A stretch of 64,000 nucleotides of DNA from Pyropia haitanensis (GCA_008729055.1 SDUX01000008.1:1426001-1490000); one strand, 5' to 3'; positions 12,767-23,519 are shown, numbered from the stretch's first letter. Numbers and translations are program-made. Notes: generated by a model from the sequence alone, not told the origin.

Positions 12767-14150
12767 GCGGACGACGCCGCCGGTGCCCAGCGGCAGCAAC
12801 GGCGGCGGCCGCCCCACGCCGCCCCTCCCCGCCCTGGACCTGTCGGCGGTGCCGCCGCTGGCCGCCGCGTCTGCCGTCGCCGCCGCGTCGCCGCGAGGCC
12901 CGCCCGGCGCGGCGTTCACGGACCGCGCGCGGCCGGCGGGCGGGGCGGCCAAGAGCCTCGCCCGCACGCCGCCGTCCGCGGCGGCGGCGGCGGCGTGGGG
13001 GGCCGCCGCGGGCGACGCGCCCCCCCCCCCCACCCCCCCGGGACGGGGGAGGCGGCTGGCGCCCGCGGCGGCGGCGTGGCCGCGGCTGCCGCCGCCGCCG
13101 GCGGCCTCGTCCGCTCCGTGTCGGCCGCGCGGCGGCGCAAGGCGGCCGCGTCGGACCTCAAGACGCTCATCGACGCGCTCGACGGGCCCTCCTCCGACGC
13201 CGCCGCGGCAGCGGCGGCGGCCGTGGCGGCGGCATCGCGGCAACCGCCGCCGCCGCCGCCGCCGCCAGTGGCCACCGTCGGCGCCGAGCCGCCCGACCCG
13301 CCGCCCCGCCGGCAGCGGCCGGTGCGGCGGGAGCGGAGCCGCCTGCGTGGCGGCGGCGGCGGCGGCGGCGGCAGCGGCGAGCCGCCGCCGCCCGCCGCGC
13401 CGCCGCCGCGGTCGGCGCTCAACCAGGTGTGGTCGGCGACCGCCGCGGCCGACGGCGACGCGGCCGCCACCGCCACCGCCGCCGCCGCGGCGCTCGCCGA
13501 GGCGATTGTCGGGCCCGCCGTGTGGGACGGCACCGCCACCGGCGTGACGCCATCCCCCCCTGCGCCGTCGGTCGCCGCGGCGGCGGCCGCGGCCACACCC
13601 CCTACCCCTGGTGGCGGGGACCGCCACAGCGGCGGCGGCGGCGGCGGCGGCGGCCACCACCACCACCCGCCCGCACCGGTGGCGGCGGCGGCGACCGCCC
13701 GCGGCAGCGGCGGCAGCGGCAACGCCGGCCGGCCTGGTCGCCCCGCTGCGGGCCTCACCGCCGTCGCGCGGCGGTGGTTTGCGCCACCGCCGCTGACGGC
13801 GGCGGCTGCCGCCGCGGCCGCCGCCGCGACCGCTTCGCGCAAGACGCCGGGGGTGGTGACGCTCGCGCCCGCCCCGCCGCCGACACCGTCGTCGGCGGCG
13901 GCGCCCGCGGGGCCCGCGCCATGGACATCCCCGCCGCCGCCACCGCCGGCGGCCGCGTCGGTGGCCCCCCCCACCGCCGCCGCCGCCGTCACGCCCGGCG
14001 ACCGCAGCCGGGCGCCGCGGCATCGGGTGCCCGGCGCGGGCGGCGCCGCCGCGGCGGCCGCCGACGGGCGTGGCCGCCGGGGGCGTGGCCTGCCGCGCAA
14101 CCGGTCCGCCATGGGCTCTGCCGCCGCCGCGGGTGGGGGGGGTGGCGACA

Positions 14151-14182
<32 letters not shown>

Positions 14183-14401
14183 CGCCGGGGGCGTGGCCTG
14201 CCCCGCAACCGATCGGCACTTGGCGGCGGCGGCGGCGGCGGGGGCGGCGGTGGTGGTGGCGGCGGCGGTGGTGGTGGCAGTGCCGGCGGCGGGCCGGCAG
14301 GTGGCCGGGCGGTGAGCGCGCTGAGCGGCGACGCGCTGCGCACGCACCTGTCGGCGCTGCTCGCGGAGCGGGAGCAGGCCGACGGGCGGCTGGCCTCCTA
14401 G
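8442..14401 (+). CDS. PH-domain AGC protein kinase (AKT/PKB-like) with long low-complexity tail
   Basis: A serine/threonine kinase gene in two exons (8442-9646 and from 9963). Residues about 95-265 form a PH-like domain (FKRCWAEIRGSTLLLY..) split by an Ala and Ala-Thr insert. The kinase domain starts near residue 275: glycine loop VGRGASGRVF, lysine in VALKVIEK, catalytic YRDLKLEN, IADFGL, an activation segment ending TKTFCGT..APE, then DVWALGILAYELL and the GLLDRNPTTRLG region. YRDLK and TFCGT are AGC-group hallmarks; PH plus AGC suggests an AKT-like kinase. A 35-residue insert separates DFG from TFCGT. The roughly 1300-residue tail is Ala/Gly/Ser/Pro-rich with acidic stretches, a duplicated FPVTPVE motif (11407-11475) and a duplicated GRRGRGLPRNRSA motif (14067-14220). 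Frame changes at G/C runs near 10500 and 13025 look like sequence errors. Stop TAG at 14399-14401. Confidence 0.8.
8930..8994 (+). repeat. Hexanucleotide (CCACCG)n microsatellite coding for Ala-Thr repeats
   Basis: About ten near-perfect copies of a 6-bp unit lie in the kinase exon and encode alternating Ala and Thr inside the PH-like domain. Confidence 0.9.
9647..9962 (+). other. Intron of the kinase gene with poly-G and poly-C tracts
   Basis: The donor GTACGT at 9647 and acceptor CACGCAG ending 9962 join GTC-GT to G-TAC-CGG, restoring the VVYRDLK motif exactly. The 316-bp intron contains 27 G (9670-9696), 25 C (9787-9811) and 17 T (9897-9913). The G and C tracts could pair into a long hairpin in the pre-mRNA. 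Confidence 0.88.
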
Positions 14402-16038
14402 TGCTGCCGCCGGTGGGAGGGGGCGCCACCGTGGTGGCGGGCGCCGGCGGCGCGGCCTGTGTGCAATGGGCGAGGGGCGGTCCGCTCTGGGGTGGGAGGC
14501 CGCGCTGGCGCTGGCACAGTGAACCCACACACGCGTCGCGGCTGCGGCGAGCGGCCGGCTGCTCCCAGCGCCGTGGCGGGCCGTGACGCGGGTGGGACGG
14601 CCGTTCTTTATTTGTTTGTGTGTTTTTTTTGCTATTTTTTTCATTGCACAGGCTGCGTGTTTCTTTGTCTTTCTTTTCCATAGCTCGTCTGTCCCTAATG
14701 TTGACCAACGCGCTCCTCTTCCGGCTCTGGTCTCTCCATCAGAGGGGGACGACGCTTCGTTGTTTGTGGTGTGGAGACAGACTTGCGCACGGACGCGCGG
14801 CGCTGTACTACAGTCCGTATTCGACTATGTGCGGCTTGATTATATGACCCCCCTCACATAACCGAGCCGCACATCGCACGAGATCCGTCCTCAGGTTGAC
14901 AGAAATGTTCCGCGACAAAACCCAACACATATTTGAGTCGACAAATGCGCGCGCTGCTACGAAGTCCATCCGAGCAATACGGCAGCGACAAACAGGGTGC
15001 GGCCGCGTCGTCCGCTGCGCCGCCACCCGCAACATCACCTGCTACTGTACATACATGTACCCGCCGGCGTTCGCCGCAATCTATTTCGGGGTGCTTCCCT
15101 GACGCTTCATCATCCCACCACCCCCACGATACTGTGACAGATATCACCAGTTGTCCCCCTGTTCGGCCTTGCCAATTGGCTGCGCTGCGTCGGTGGCTGG
15201 CTGCTGAGGACGATGTGGAGGCCATAGACGAAACGGTGGATATGGTACTGGGTGGGGAAAATGACGGGGAATAAAATGTATACATTTTTTTTTCTCTGGA
15301 ACGGTTCTTTGCTGGGGTGCAGCAATCTCTCTTCTCTTTCCCTGTCGCCGCCTCCCCCTCCGCCATCAGGCACTTGGTCGGAACGCAAGGTAGCTCGCTT
15401 TCCAGCAGCCCCGCAGTGAAAGGCAGTCCTTGGCTTGAAAAAGTAAGTAATGTATTTTCTTGTACAGGTGACCCGAACAGTTGTGTACACGTGGAGTACA
15501 GTGATGAACCTCAGTGGGCTACTTGTACACGTGGACCTGTCATATAACCGCGTACACACTGTACTGTAAACCAGCTGCCAAGCAATGAGCGCTACGGGAT
15601 CCGAGCGCGGCGCCAATCAAAAAAGGCACAGGAACCCTGTCACCAAGGATCTCGCTGACTCGCGAGCGCAGCGGTGACGTGGCGTCGGATCTTCTGTAGT
15701 GTTGTGCATCTGTCCGCCACGTATGGAAATTTCCTTGACGTGTCAAGCACCCCTCCGCACGACCCCGTGAGGCACGATTTCCTGACATTTCCTTTCTTTC
15801 CCTTTCTTTCCGACACGTGGCGTTTGGCGCGGAATGACCTTTAAAAGGCGGCGGCAGTACGCGAAGTTCGCCCAGCGCGCTGGTCGGAACGGCGCCGACT
15901 TGCCGTGCTGGTCGGACGCACCGCATCAGACCAGCTTCTCGCAGAGGCTGCCCACGCCTGCGAGGAGCCGCCCACGACGGCAAAGCCGACGTCAACGTGA
16001 CCCCTCATCCTGTACGAGCACCCCGATAGCAGCGACCG
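14402..16038. other. 3' region of kinase and more balanced intergenic DNA
   Basis: The composition becomes much less GC-rich after 14590, with T-rich stretches at 14615-14645. A short plus-strand frame ending at 15274 (..LRRWLAAEDDVEAIDETVDM..) has an acidic end and is followed at once by AATAAA at 15270-15275; it may be the last exon of a decayed gene. Acceptor-like sites end at 15369 and 15467. I cannot assemble a convincing gene. Confidence 0.3.
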
Positions 16039-16374
16039 GTGTACCGCTTTGTGAAGGTGATCGTTCGAGATGGCCGGAGGACTCTGACCTGCGGTGCTGA
16101 CGCGTGCGTGTACTCCCTTTATGACAACATCACTCGTATGGAGGGCCACCTACGCCATTGCGAGCATGCATTATCTCAGTTTCCGGACATGCTGGCGGCG
16201 ATCGGGAGGTCGTGTGCATCTGGCTCGACCGGCGGGCAATCCCTGGAGGGGAGGGTGGGGCGGGGGGTGGGCGGGGGTGGGGTGAAGGGGGTTGCGGGGG
16301 TGGCGCAGAGGATGCCCGTGGGGGCCGCATGCGACCGCGGGGCGTCGGACGAGGGGGGGGAGGGGGACGGGTGA
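16039..16374 (+). pseudogene. BED-type zinc-finger fragment
   Basis: The first 45 codons resemble a BED finger as found at the N terminus of hAT-type transposases: VYRFVKVIVRDGRR, a Cys pair, then NITRMEGHLRHC with the His-x3-Cys end. An in-frame stop lies just upstream and there is no ATG before the finger. After about 16240 the frame dissolves into Gly-rich low-complexity sequence. It is best read as a transposase remnant or an exon of a host gene derived from one. Confidence 0.42.
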
Positions 16375-16932
16375 GGAGGCAGGCACCGGGCATGTGGGTG
16401 AAGTCAGATCACCACCGGGGAGGGACGGGGGGGGGGCGGGGCGCACCGTGGATGGGCGTCGCCATGGAAGGAGGGGGGGCGGACGTCCCCGACTCAGCCA
16501 CCGCCGTGAGAGCCGGCGATCAGACGAAAATACTCCAAAAGTTCTCTCGAACGCTGCTGGTAGTTCTTGACAGTGGAGGCCTGACGCCCTCTCCAACCTG
16601 CTCTCTTTCCCCTCTGTCTTGGAAAGCGACAGGAATGACAGGAGAAACAATTTCCGTCAGACAGATTGCACAACACTAATCTTCTGCCCCGTAAAGTGCG
16701 TCAACCCGGATGAAAGAGCAGCGCGCGGGTCTCCCCCGACCGCCCCCTCTCTCCCCCCTCGTCTCCTTCCCCCCACCTCCTTGGCTCCCTCGCACCACCC
16801 CGCGCCCTGCTTGTCCCTCCCGCCCCACCCCCCCACCCCCTTGTCTCCCGCGCACCGTCTCCCCACCTCCTTGTCCCCCCCCCCTCCGCCCCTCTACACC
16901 GCTTCCCCTCCCCCCCTCCCTCTTCCTCGGGG

Positions 16933-17961
16933 ATGTCTCGCCACGGGCGCCCCCCCCCCAGCCGCCCCTACGCGGGCAAGGTCACCCTCGTGACGGGCGG
17001 CAACGCGGGCGTCGGCTACGAGTACGCCGCCGCCATGGCCCGTGGCGGCGCGACGGTGGTGCTGGCATGCCGCAACCGCGCCCGCGGCACCGCCGCGGTC
17101 GAGGCACTAGGGCGGGAGGTGGAGGCGTCATCGGCGACGGCGGCGGTACCCCCCCCTGATAACGGCGCGGTGGGTGGTAGCGGCGGCGGTGGCGGCGACG
17201 GGGGTGGGGGCTCCGTCGAGTTGCTGGACCTGGACACGTCTGACTTGGCGTCGGTCGCGGCGTGCGCGGCGGCGTTTACCGCCCGCCACGCCCGCCTGGA
17301 CGTGCTGATGAACAATGCCGGCGGCATGATGCTCCCGTGGGCGCTCACGCGGGACGGGGTGGAGGTGACGACCGCGACCAACGTGGTCGGCCACTTTGCG
17401 CTGACCGGCCGGCTGTGGCCGCTGCTGGCCGCCACGCCCGGCGCGCGCGTCGTCAACGTGTCGTCCATGGTGCACGTGCTCGCGACGCGGGTGGACTGGG
17501 CGGACATGCGGCTCGGGGGCCCCCGCCACCACCCGGGCTGGGCGTACGTCCGGTCCAAGCTGTTCAACATGCTCTTCACCGCCGAGCTCGCCCGCCGCGT
17601 CGCCGCCGCCGACGCCGCCGCGGGCCGCGGGCCCCCGCACCCGCCATCCGTGATGGCCGTGTCGGCGCAGCCGGGCTTTGCGCGCACCGGCCTGGTGGCC
17701 AAGGCCGAGGTGAACGCGTGGACAAACTTTTGCCGCGCCACCTGGGGCTGGGCCAGCCACTCGGCCGCGGCGGGCGCGGCGTGCCTCGTCGCCGCCGCGA
17801 CCGCCCCGTGGGTCACCCCGGGCACGTACGTGAGTCCGCTGTGGGGGGGGATCCGCGGCCCGCCGTCGCGGGGGGTGCCGTCGCTGCCCGCGCGCAGCGT
17901 CGACGGGGGGGGCAGGCTGTGGGCGTGGGCGGAAGGCGTGTCGGGGGTACGGTTCTTGTGA
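16933..17961 (+). CDS. Short-chain dehydrogenase/reductase
   Basis: A single-exon gene of 342 residues. The Rossmann fold starts at residue 16 with VTLVTGGNAGVG (the TGxxxGxG nucleotide-binding loop), then VVLACRNRARG, LDLDTSDLASV, the NNAGG motif, VVNVSSMVH with the catalytic serine, and the active-site YVRSK (YxxxK) followed by PGFARTGL. This order fits the classical SDR family near retinol dehydrogenase-like, WWOX-like and protochlorophyllide-reductase-like enzymes, which use NAD(P)H. The substrate cannot be told. A Gly/Ala-rich insert of about 35 residues sits before the LLDLDTSD strand, typical of low-complexity inserts in this genome. The start is the first ATG, after a C/T-rich leader. 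No organelle leader is obvious. Confidence 0.9.
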   Translation: MSRHGRPPPSRPYAGKVTLVTGGNAGVGYEYAAAMARGGATVVLACRNRARGTAAVEALGREVEASSATAAVPPPDNGAVGGSGGGGGDGGGGSVELLDLDTSDLASVAACAAAFTARHARLDVLMNNAGGMMLPWALTRDGVEVTTATNVVGHFALTGRLWPLLAATPGARVVNVSSMVHVLATRVDWADMRLGGPRHHPGWAYVRSKLFNMLFTAELARRVAAADAAAGRGPPHPPSVMAVSAQPGFARTGLVAKAEVNAWTNFCRATWGWASHSAAAGAACLVAAATAPWVTPGTYVSPLWGGIRGPPSRGVPSLPARSVDGGGRLWAWAEGVSGVRFL

Positions 17962-19181
17962 GTGGGGGGGGGGGGAGGCGGCGGCGGGCGGGACCTCTCC
18001 CGGCGCTCCTGCCATGCGGGCGGTGGCAGACGGGCGGCCGCCTTGCCCCGCAGTCTGGGTGCCACGGACCGCCGCCCCGTCCGTGTCGCCGCCGCGCCAC
18101 CTCCTCACGCTCGCCTCGGTGGCGGACGCCGCCGCCACGTCTGCGGCACTTGCCATCCCTGGCGGTGCCAGCGACGGCGCCTGTGCGGCCACGACCGTTG
18201 TCTCTTGTCGTGCGGTCACGGCGACTGCTGCCGCGGTGACGACCGCAGCGGCGGCCGCTGCGTGCTCTTGTTGGGGACGGGCGGGCAGGTGGCAGCGCTT
18301 GGCAATCGCAGCGGCGGCGGACAGTCCCGCCGTACGAGGTGTGGCTGGGGCATGGGGAGGGGGGGGGGGTGCGGCACGCCCTCAGCTTTGGCCGCGGGCA
18401 CGGGCGGTCCCTCCCGTCGCCTTGCGGCTGCGGCCGCGGCGGCGGCGGTGGCGGCGGCGGTGGCGGCTTTCCCTCTTTCTGGCTGCCATTGTACGGCGAC
18501 GAAGGGTCGTTCCGTCGCCATTGTGTCGTGGCGCGTGCAGCGACAAGGTGGCGCCGTTCCTCTTTTGCTGTGCAGGTGGGGCTGACGATTCGAGTGACGC
18601 GCATTGTCAGGGGTGCCAGAGAGGGGACGCCTTTCTTGCCTTGCCGGGTGGCCGCTGCCGCCCGTGCCCCCCACCTTCCGCTCCGCCCTCGTGCCTCCCG
18701 TGGTGCGCCCTCTCGGCGGCCGCGTGTGTGCGAGACACCCATTCGCCCATCGGACTGTGGCATGGTGCGGTGAGATTGGGAGTAGCGTCGTGTGTTTGGC
18801 GCAGAGTGGGTGGGCTGGTGGGGGCTGGCGGAATGGTTGCAGGTCACTGCCAGCGACGGCAGAATGAGAGCCACTCGAGTGAATCACGTCGGTCGCGACA
18901 CTGCTGCCGCCGATGCGTTCCTTCCCCCTGCCCCTCCGTCTGTGTGGCGGTGCACGGAGAGAAAGCGACACCAAGCAAGAGTCACCGCTGCGACGCGAAG
19001 AGAGAAGAGGCGTTGTCCGGTGTGCTTTTCTGTGCAGGATAAAATAACAGGGTGGACCAGACACACAGAGCCCCTAATGCAGACCAAGAGTAGACATGGT
19101 GAGGTCTACAGCCGCGCGGCAAAGACCCCTCACGCTGTCAGCCCCGCCCCCGGCCGAGCGCTCCTGGTGCGAGAAGGCTGC
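17962..19181. other. Intergenic region between convergent genes
   Basis: This holds the 3' ends of the dehydrogenase (plus) and the lumen protein (minus). Long open frames exist on both strands, but their Ala/Arg/Cys-rich products show no motifs and look like consequences of composition. I see no RNA gene. Confidence 0.45.
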
Positions 19182-19930
19182 TTAGTCGGAGAAGGTCTTC
19201 TTGATGCCCTTGCCCACCGCCTCCGCGTCCATCGCCCCCTTCTTCAGGGCCGCGTCGTTCACCTTCTCCGCCTGTTGTCCACCAGCAATAGCAGGCAGCG
19301 ATAGTCTCACATAGCCACACAGAATTGGTTAGCAACAAGAGCATCAATGGAACGAGCAGCTGCCGCCGCAGATTGCGCGGCCGCCCCCGGCATAAGCACA
19401 CAGAACAAGCACAAGTCACCAAAGCACAAAGTCGCAATCCGCCGGCCTCCCGTCCAGACGCACGGCTCACGTACCTGCTTGGCAAGCTTATCAGCGTCAA
19501 TGTCAAACTTGTCCTTGATCTCCCTGTCCTTGGAGATGGCCGCCTCCTTGGTCGACTGCACGTCCGACTTGACCTTGTCGCCCACCGCGCCCGCCGCGTC
19601 ACTCGCCGCCGACTTGGCATCGCTGCCCGCCGACGACGCAACCTGCTTGGCGTCCGAGTTGGACGACGACACCGCGTCCTTGATGCTGTCCCGCACGTCA
19701 GCGGCCGCCGAGCTGACCGCATCCCCGGCGCCCGAGAGGGGGTTGGACAGCGCCAGCGACGCGTCGGGGGAGATGAGCGAGGTTGCAAGGACCGCGGCGG
19801 CAGCGGCCACGCCCATCAGGCGGGCCGCGGCAGCGGGCTTCTCCGCCGCCATGGTCGGGGAGCGGGTCGAGACGGCCGACCGCCGGGTGGCGGGGGCGGC
19901 AAAGGTCGGGGTGCACGGAACGAACGCCAT
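19182..19930 (-). CDS. Predicted thylakoid-lumen protein with LEA-like helical repeats
   Basis: Two exons, 19930-19475 and 19271-19182, are joined over a 203-bp intron with donor GTACGTGAG and acceptor ACAACAG; the spliced frame is 181 residues. Residues 1-32 look like a plastid transit peptide (FVPCTPTFAAPATRRSAV). They are followed by basic residues and a hydrophobic stretch, GVAAAAAVLATSLI, with a possible lumen cleavage after SLA. The mature part is hydrophilic, Ala/Ser/Asp/Lys-rich and predicted helical, with recurring (K/D)xAxxA blocks such as SDAKSAASDAAGAVGDKVK, like LEA-type or amphipathic stress proteins. The second exon encodes AEKVNDAALKKGA and ends KKTFSD. Import into the plastid and lumen is inferred from the leader; function is unknown. 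The ATG at 19930 is the only in-frame ATG before the leader. Confidence 0.72.
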
Positions 19931-20448
19931 GATGGAGGTGAGCAAGGGGGGAGGAAGACAAGGATGTGCAGACTTGTGACGTACGAGAACGAAGAGAGTG
20001 ACGGTGCGTTGGTATGCGGAGAATGGATGAAGGGATGTGCACGGTCTGCGGCAGTGTCGGACAGGTCGCAGCCCTATAAGCCATCGCTGGCCATCGGGCT
20101 GACTGCAGTACGGCGGGCGGGGGGAGCTGGCACCGGCCTCGGACCCCTCCGAGCGCTCGGATCAGGGGGGCAGCCCCTCTGCCGCGCGGCCGTCGCCGTG
20201 CACCGGCAGCGCGATTAGATGCATGCACGATGCATTCGCAGTTGCAACAACACTCAGCACGTCCGCAGGACAACCCCAGCCGCCGAGGGGGTTGGGGGGG
20301 ACCGATCCACCAGGGAGATAGAGGAGCAGAGCAATGCCTGCGGGCGTTGACTCGGCGGTACAGTTCGTCCCGTACACAAGAGATCTGTTCGTTCTTGGAA
20401 AATCAGAGGCAGAACCAACGCCTGAGCCAATGAACCGCCCCCCTTTCT

Positions 20449-21051
20449 ATGGTGGACTCGCCCCCTCCTTGTTCGGGACACGCAGTGAGGGATGAGGCGA
20501 AGAGGTCAGGGGGCACCCCGTCCAGCTCGGCCTCCACGCGGCTGCCCGCCAGACCAGACCCGCCCGGCGAGACACTGGCGGGGCACGCGACGGTGTGCAA
20601 AACCTGTCGTCGCCGCGGCGACTGGCCAACGTGGCGGCGGCGATGGTGCCAACTGGCATCAGCGTGGAGAGCTCCCCTCCCCCGCTCCCGCTGCAGCGCG
20701 AGCAGGGGGGAGAGCTCCCCACGTGGACTGCCACGGCGACGCTCGCGCCGCCTCCCTCCCCATCTCAGCGGGGCCGCGGCCGGCAGAGGCGGAAGCGGGC
20801 AGACGGAGGGGATAGAGCGGATGACCTCCGCCAGGCACGTCCTGGGCGACCCACCAGCGCACCGACATCGCCCCCCCTTTGGACGTTGGGTTGCATCGAC
20901 TCGACGCTCGTGTCGCACCGCGACGGTTGCATCCCAGTGCCGCTCATGCCGCACAGCGATGCAATCCCGCGCGTGCAAACAATGTGGAAAATACTTGGGG
21001 TATTTCAAACGGCAGGGCAGCCCAGGGACAAATTGCAGTTTATTTCTATAA
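20449..21051 (+). CDS. Possible Cys-rich small protein
   Basis: An ATG-started frame of 200 codons. The middle is Arg/Pro-rich and may be non-coding, but there are four Cys pairs or near-pairs: CKTC, CRSC and, near the end, CKQCGKYLGYFKRQGSPGTNC, which resembles a zinc-ribbon-like finger. Upstream is the promoter region of the divergent lumen-protein gene (19930-20448), with no other feature seen. I do not recognise the family. Support is weak because GC-rich frames stay open by chance. Confidence 0.25.
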   Translation: MVDSPPPCSGHAVRDEAKRSGGTPSSSASTRLPARPDPPGETLAGHATVCKTCRRRGDWPTWRRRWCQLASAWRAPLPRSRCSASRGESSPRGLPRRRSRRLPPHLSGAAAGRGGSGQTEGIERMTSARHVLGDPPAHRHRPPFGRWVASTRRSCRTATVASQCRSCRTAMQSRACKQCGKYLGYFKRQGSPGTNCSLFL

Positions 21052-22176
21052 ATACTGCAGAGACAAGTGCCAACTATTGCGTCGTTTATGATTTGGCCTC
21101 CAAGAGAACAGACTCTTGCGTATCATCACCGCTGCATCGTCACCGGCCCGCTGCTCCGCCACCGCAGTGGCAGCAACGTTGCCCTTTTTTGTTCATAACA
21201 CTGTCATCCTCGGTGACTCATAATATTTAGATTCGAACGCGATCACTGACAGTACGGTGCGATCCATGACGCCACGCGGCCACTCAGGAACGTTGACCAT
21301 TTGTACATGAAAGTGTGATCATCGGTGACCCAGAATATTCAGGTTTTGTTTGTTGGCTGTCTGCGGTGTCACGGGGTCGTTGCTCTCCTTTCTAAAGCTT
21401 TAGTGGCTTCACTACGAGGAGCGGGCATCCCGCCCTTCGCACACCCCATCAACTTCACTCTTCTCTGCTTCTCCCTCATCCTTTCTTATCCTCTCCCCTC
21501 CTTTCCCGTTCTCTTCCACACTCCCTCAACTTCCCCCATCCGCGCCCCAACAGCGCGATGCAAGCTCGCTGCACTTGCTCTTGCTTGTCGTCCGGCATCA
21601 AAACATCTCCCGAGCTTGGTTGGTCAGCCGGTGTCCAACGATGGACGCTCGATCTCTAACAGCGCTCCGAACGCGCGGCCTTCATCCCACATCATTGATT
21701 CTCCAGGCCGGCCTACCATGTATGCGATGGGAGGCTCTCTCATGAATGGGTATGTTACCGGAGCGGCCTTGATTGCTCCTCATCAAAACGCGACAAGCGT
21801 TGTCTGAAAGTGCTGTTCTCAGCAATAGTTCTTTCCCGCCCTTCGTGAGAAGCGCCGTGGTCAAGAAACGGTGATTCCCATTGTACTACAGCTCAGCGCA
21901 AGGTCCGTGTTTCTGGTGGTACCACGACAGTCACCAGGGCGTAATCGAGACCTACGCCTGAAGCGAACTTCTGAAATGGAAGAAGTGTGTGGTCCGCCTT
22001 TTGCAAACACTGCGCGGGGTTCTACGCGCTGTGCTAGCTCTCCAACAGTGTGCTCATAGAGCGGAGATAAGGTATGCTTGAGTGCTGTTTCCGTCTGTCT
22101 CTGCTCTAGACGGAAGAGGGTCCTCTCTATCAAGTCTGTTCTGGCTCTTGTACAGGGGATTGTGGTTCTGCAACAC
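21052..22176. other. Intergenic region with imperfect direct repeats
   Basis: Two related stretches (about 21201-21231 and 21316-21346, sharing CGGTGAC and AATATT) form an imperfect direct repeat. 21450-21545 is strongly pyrimidine-rich. A 160-codon frame ends at 21807 but shows no domain. No secure gene is seen. Confidence 0.35.
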
Positions 22177-22824
22177 GTTTGGATGAGCTGTGCTTGCATG
22201 TACGCAGTGTAGAGAGGGTTGAAGGGGCAGCTTCAGGACGTGGCATCTCTGCTTGCCTCTTGTTGACTCGCAAAAGAAAGCAATGAAAGTGCATTCGTTG
22301 GCGGTTGCGGAGTGATCACCAAGACGAAGATGATATACATGAGCGAGGATCATATACAGACATCTGAGCGCCCACATCATCGAGTGGCCCCGTGGCGAAA
22401 TGGATAACAAAGCAGTTAACAATGATCGCGTTCGTTTCCGATGCGAAAGATTCAGGGTTCGAGTCCCTGCGGGGTCGTTTCTAGTTTTGTTGAAATTACG
22501 TGTGGTGTGTTTGCTCGAGCTAACGTGTACATTATGTCAAGGACTGTGCGCGTCCCTGTCCCGTATTGTGCGTTCCAGAAAAAACGACACATACAATATT
22601 GCGATGCTGCGATCCATTGGTCCAAAAGCCGGTTTTCTGCATGTCTCAGTATTCTCACGTTCGCTTTTTGTGAGACGCACCATAACAACTGGGGCGATGT
22701 CTCGAGAATAGCACCATCAACTCAGCATGTATGTGCCCTCTGGAAAGAGCGGAAAGGAGAGAAAAGCTGGCTGCACATGTGTGCGCAACGATGGCAACCA
22801 CGCAGCAACAAGAGCGCAGCAACA
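22177..22824 (+). repeat. Left arm of 648-bp inverted repeat carrying tRNA-Arg
   Basis: These 648 bp recur as the reverse complement in two pieces, 32524-32015 and 25591-25449, with the Copia element between the pieces. Reading both copies side by side I found one mismatch (C/T near 22309). The outer ends show no clear target-site duplication, so this looks like an inverted segmental duplication rather than a transposon end. Confidence 0.93.
22386..22477 (+). tRNA. tRNA-Arg (anticodon CCG) with 19-nt D-arm insertion
   Basis: The acceptor stem GGCCCCG pairs with CGGGGTC (one G-U), followed by discriminator G. The T arm CAGGG-TTCGAGT-CCCTG is perfect. The anticodon stem TTCGT/GCGAA encloses loop TTCCGAT with anticodon CCG (22438-22440). 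The D arm reads GCGA-AATGGAT-AA and then CGC only after a 19-nt extra segment at about 22408-22426. Removing it gives a standard 73-nt tRNA-Arg with a GCG/CGC D stem. A box (22393-22403) and B box (22456-22466) are intact and T-rich sequence follows. The extra segment is probably an ectopic intron. An identical copy lies at 32224-32315. Confidence 0.85.
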
Positions 22825-23519
22825 CGTCTCAGCATCATCCCTGCGCTGTGCCGGGTAAATCGTCTCAAAAAAACGGTTGCTTTTCGGCTGCGAAAGACGC
22901 CGCGCGTCCGTCATAACCAGGAAGGGTGCTTGTTTTTGTGCAACAAACAGAGAATACTATGGAGACACGACGGCAACGCACCGGCGGACAGCATTCCGCC
23001 CTTTAAGTGGCGGTGTAGAGCTCAGAAAGGGGGGGTAATCATGTGCACTGTCAGCCCTTGTGCAGGGCGTGTCTGGAGACATTCAGTGACCATCTGGCTG
23101 CTGACCGTGGAGTCCCAGCCCAGCCGTCAACCGTTCCAGAGGAGCCCACACTCTGCGGCGCGAGGAGTGCGACGACCATTCACTGGCCCAAAGAAGAGGC
23201 CATGAGCTCTTGTGGAGGGCTTCTTTCTGTGGCGGCATACCCAAAGACCATTTAGGTTCCTCAGTGCGTGCAGTGGCGCCGCGTCGCGGCTAAAGTGCGC
23301 AACCGACGGCACCATGTCATCAATCTGACAGCAAGAAAGTAAACTTGGCGCAGTACTTCATATACACCTCCTTACTATTGTCCCTCAACATATCTAAGGG
23401 GCTTTCGCAGACACGTACCGTTAATGTGACTCGGTACTGTATCGCGTCACATGCTGCGAAAGCTCTTTACCGATGCCGTGTGCCGGTACTCGCAACTCCG
23501 CTAAATATTTTGGGTTCCT

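Noticed and set aside
5649..13547. A single 2632-codon open frame on the plus strand
   Set aside because: It merges low-complexity DNA before 8442, kinase exon 1, the kinase intron and part of the tail in a wrong frame. The kinase motifs require splicing at 9647-9962.
18014..19042. A 342-codon plus frame after the dehydrogenase
   Set aside because: Ala, Arg and Cys content follows GC bias, no motif is present, and equally long frames exist on the other strand.
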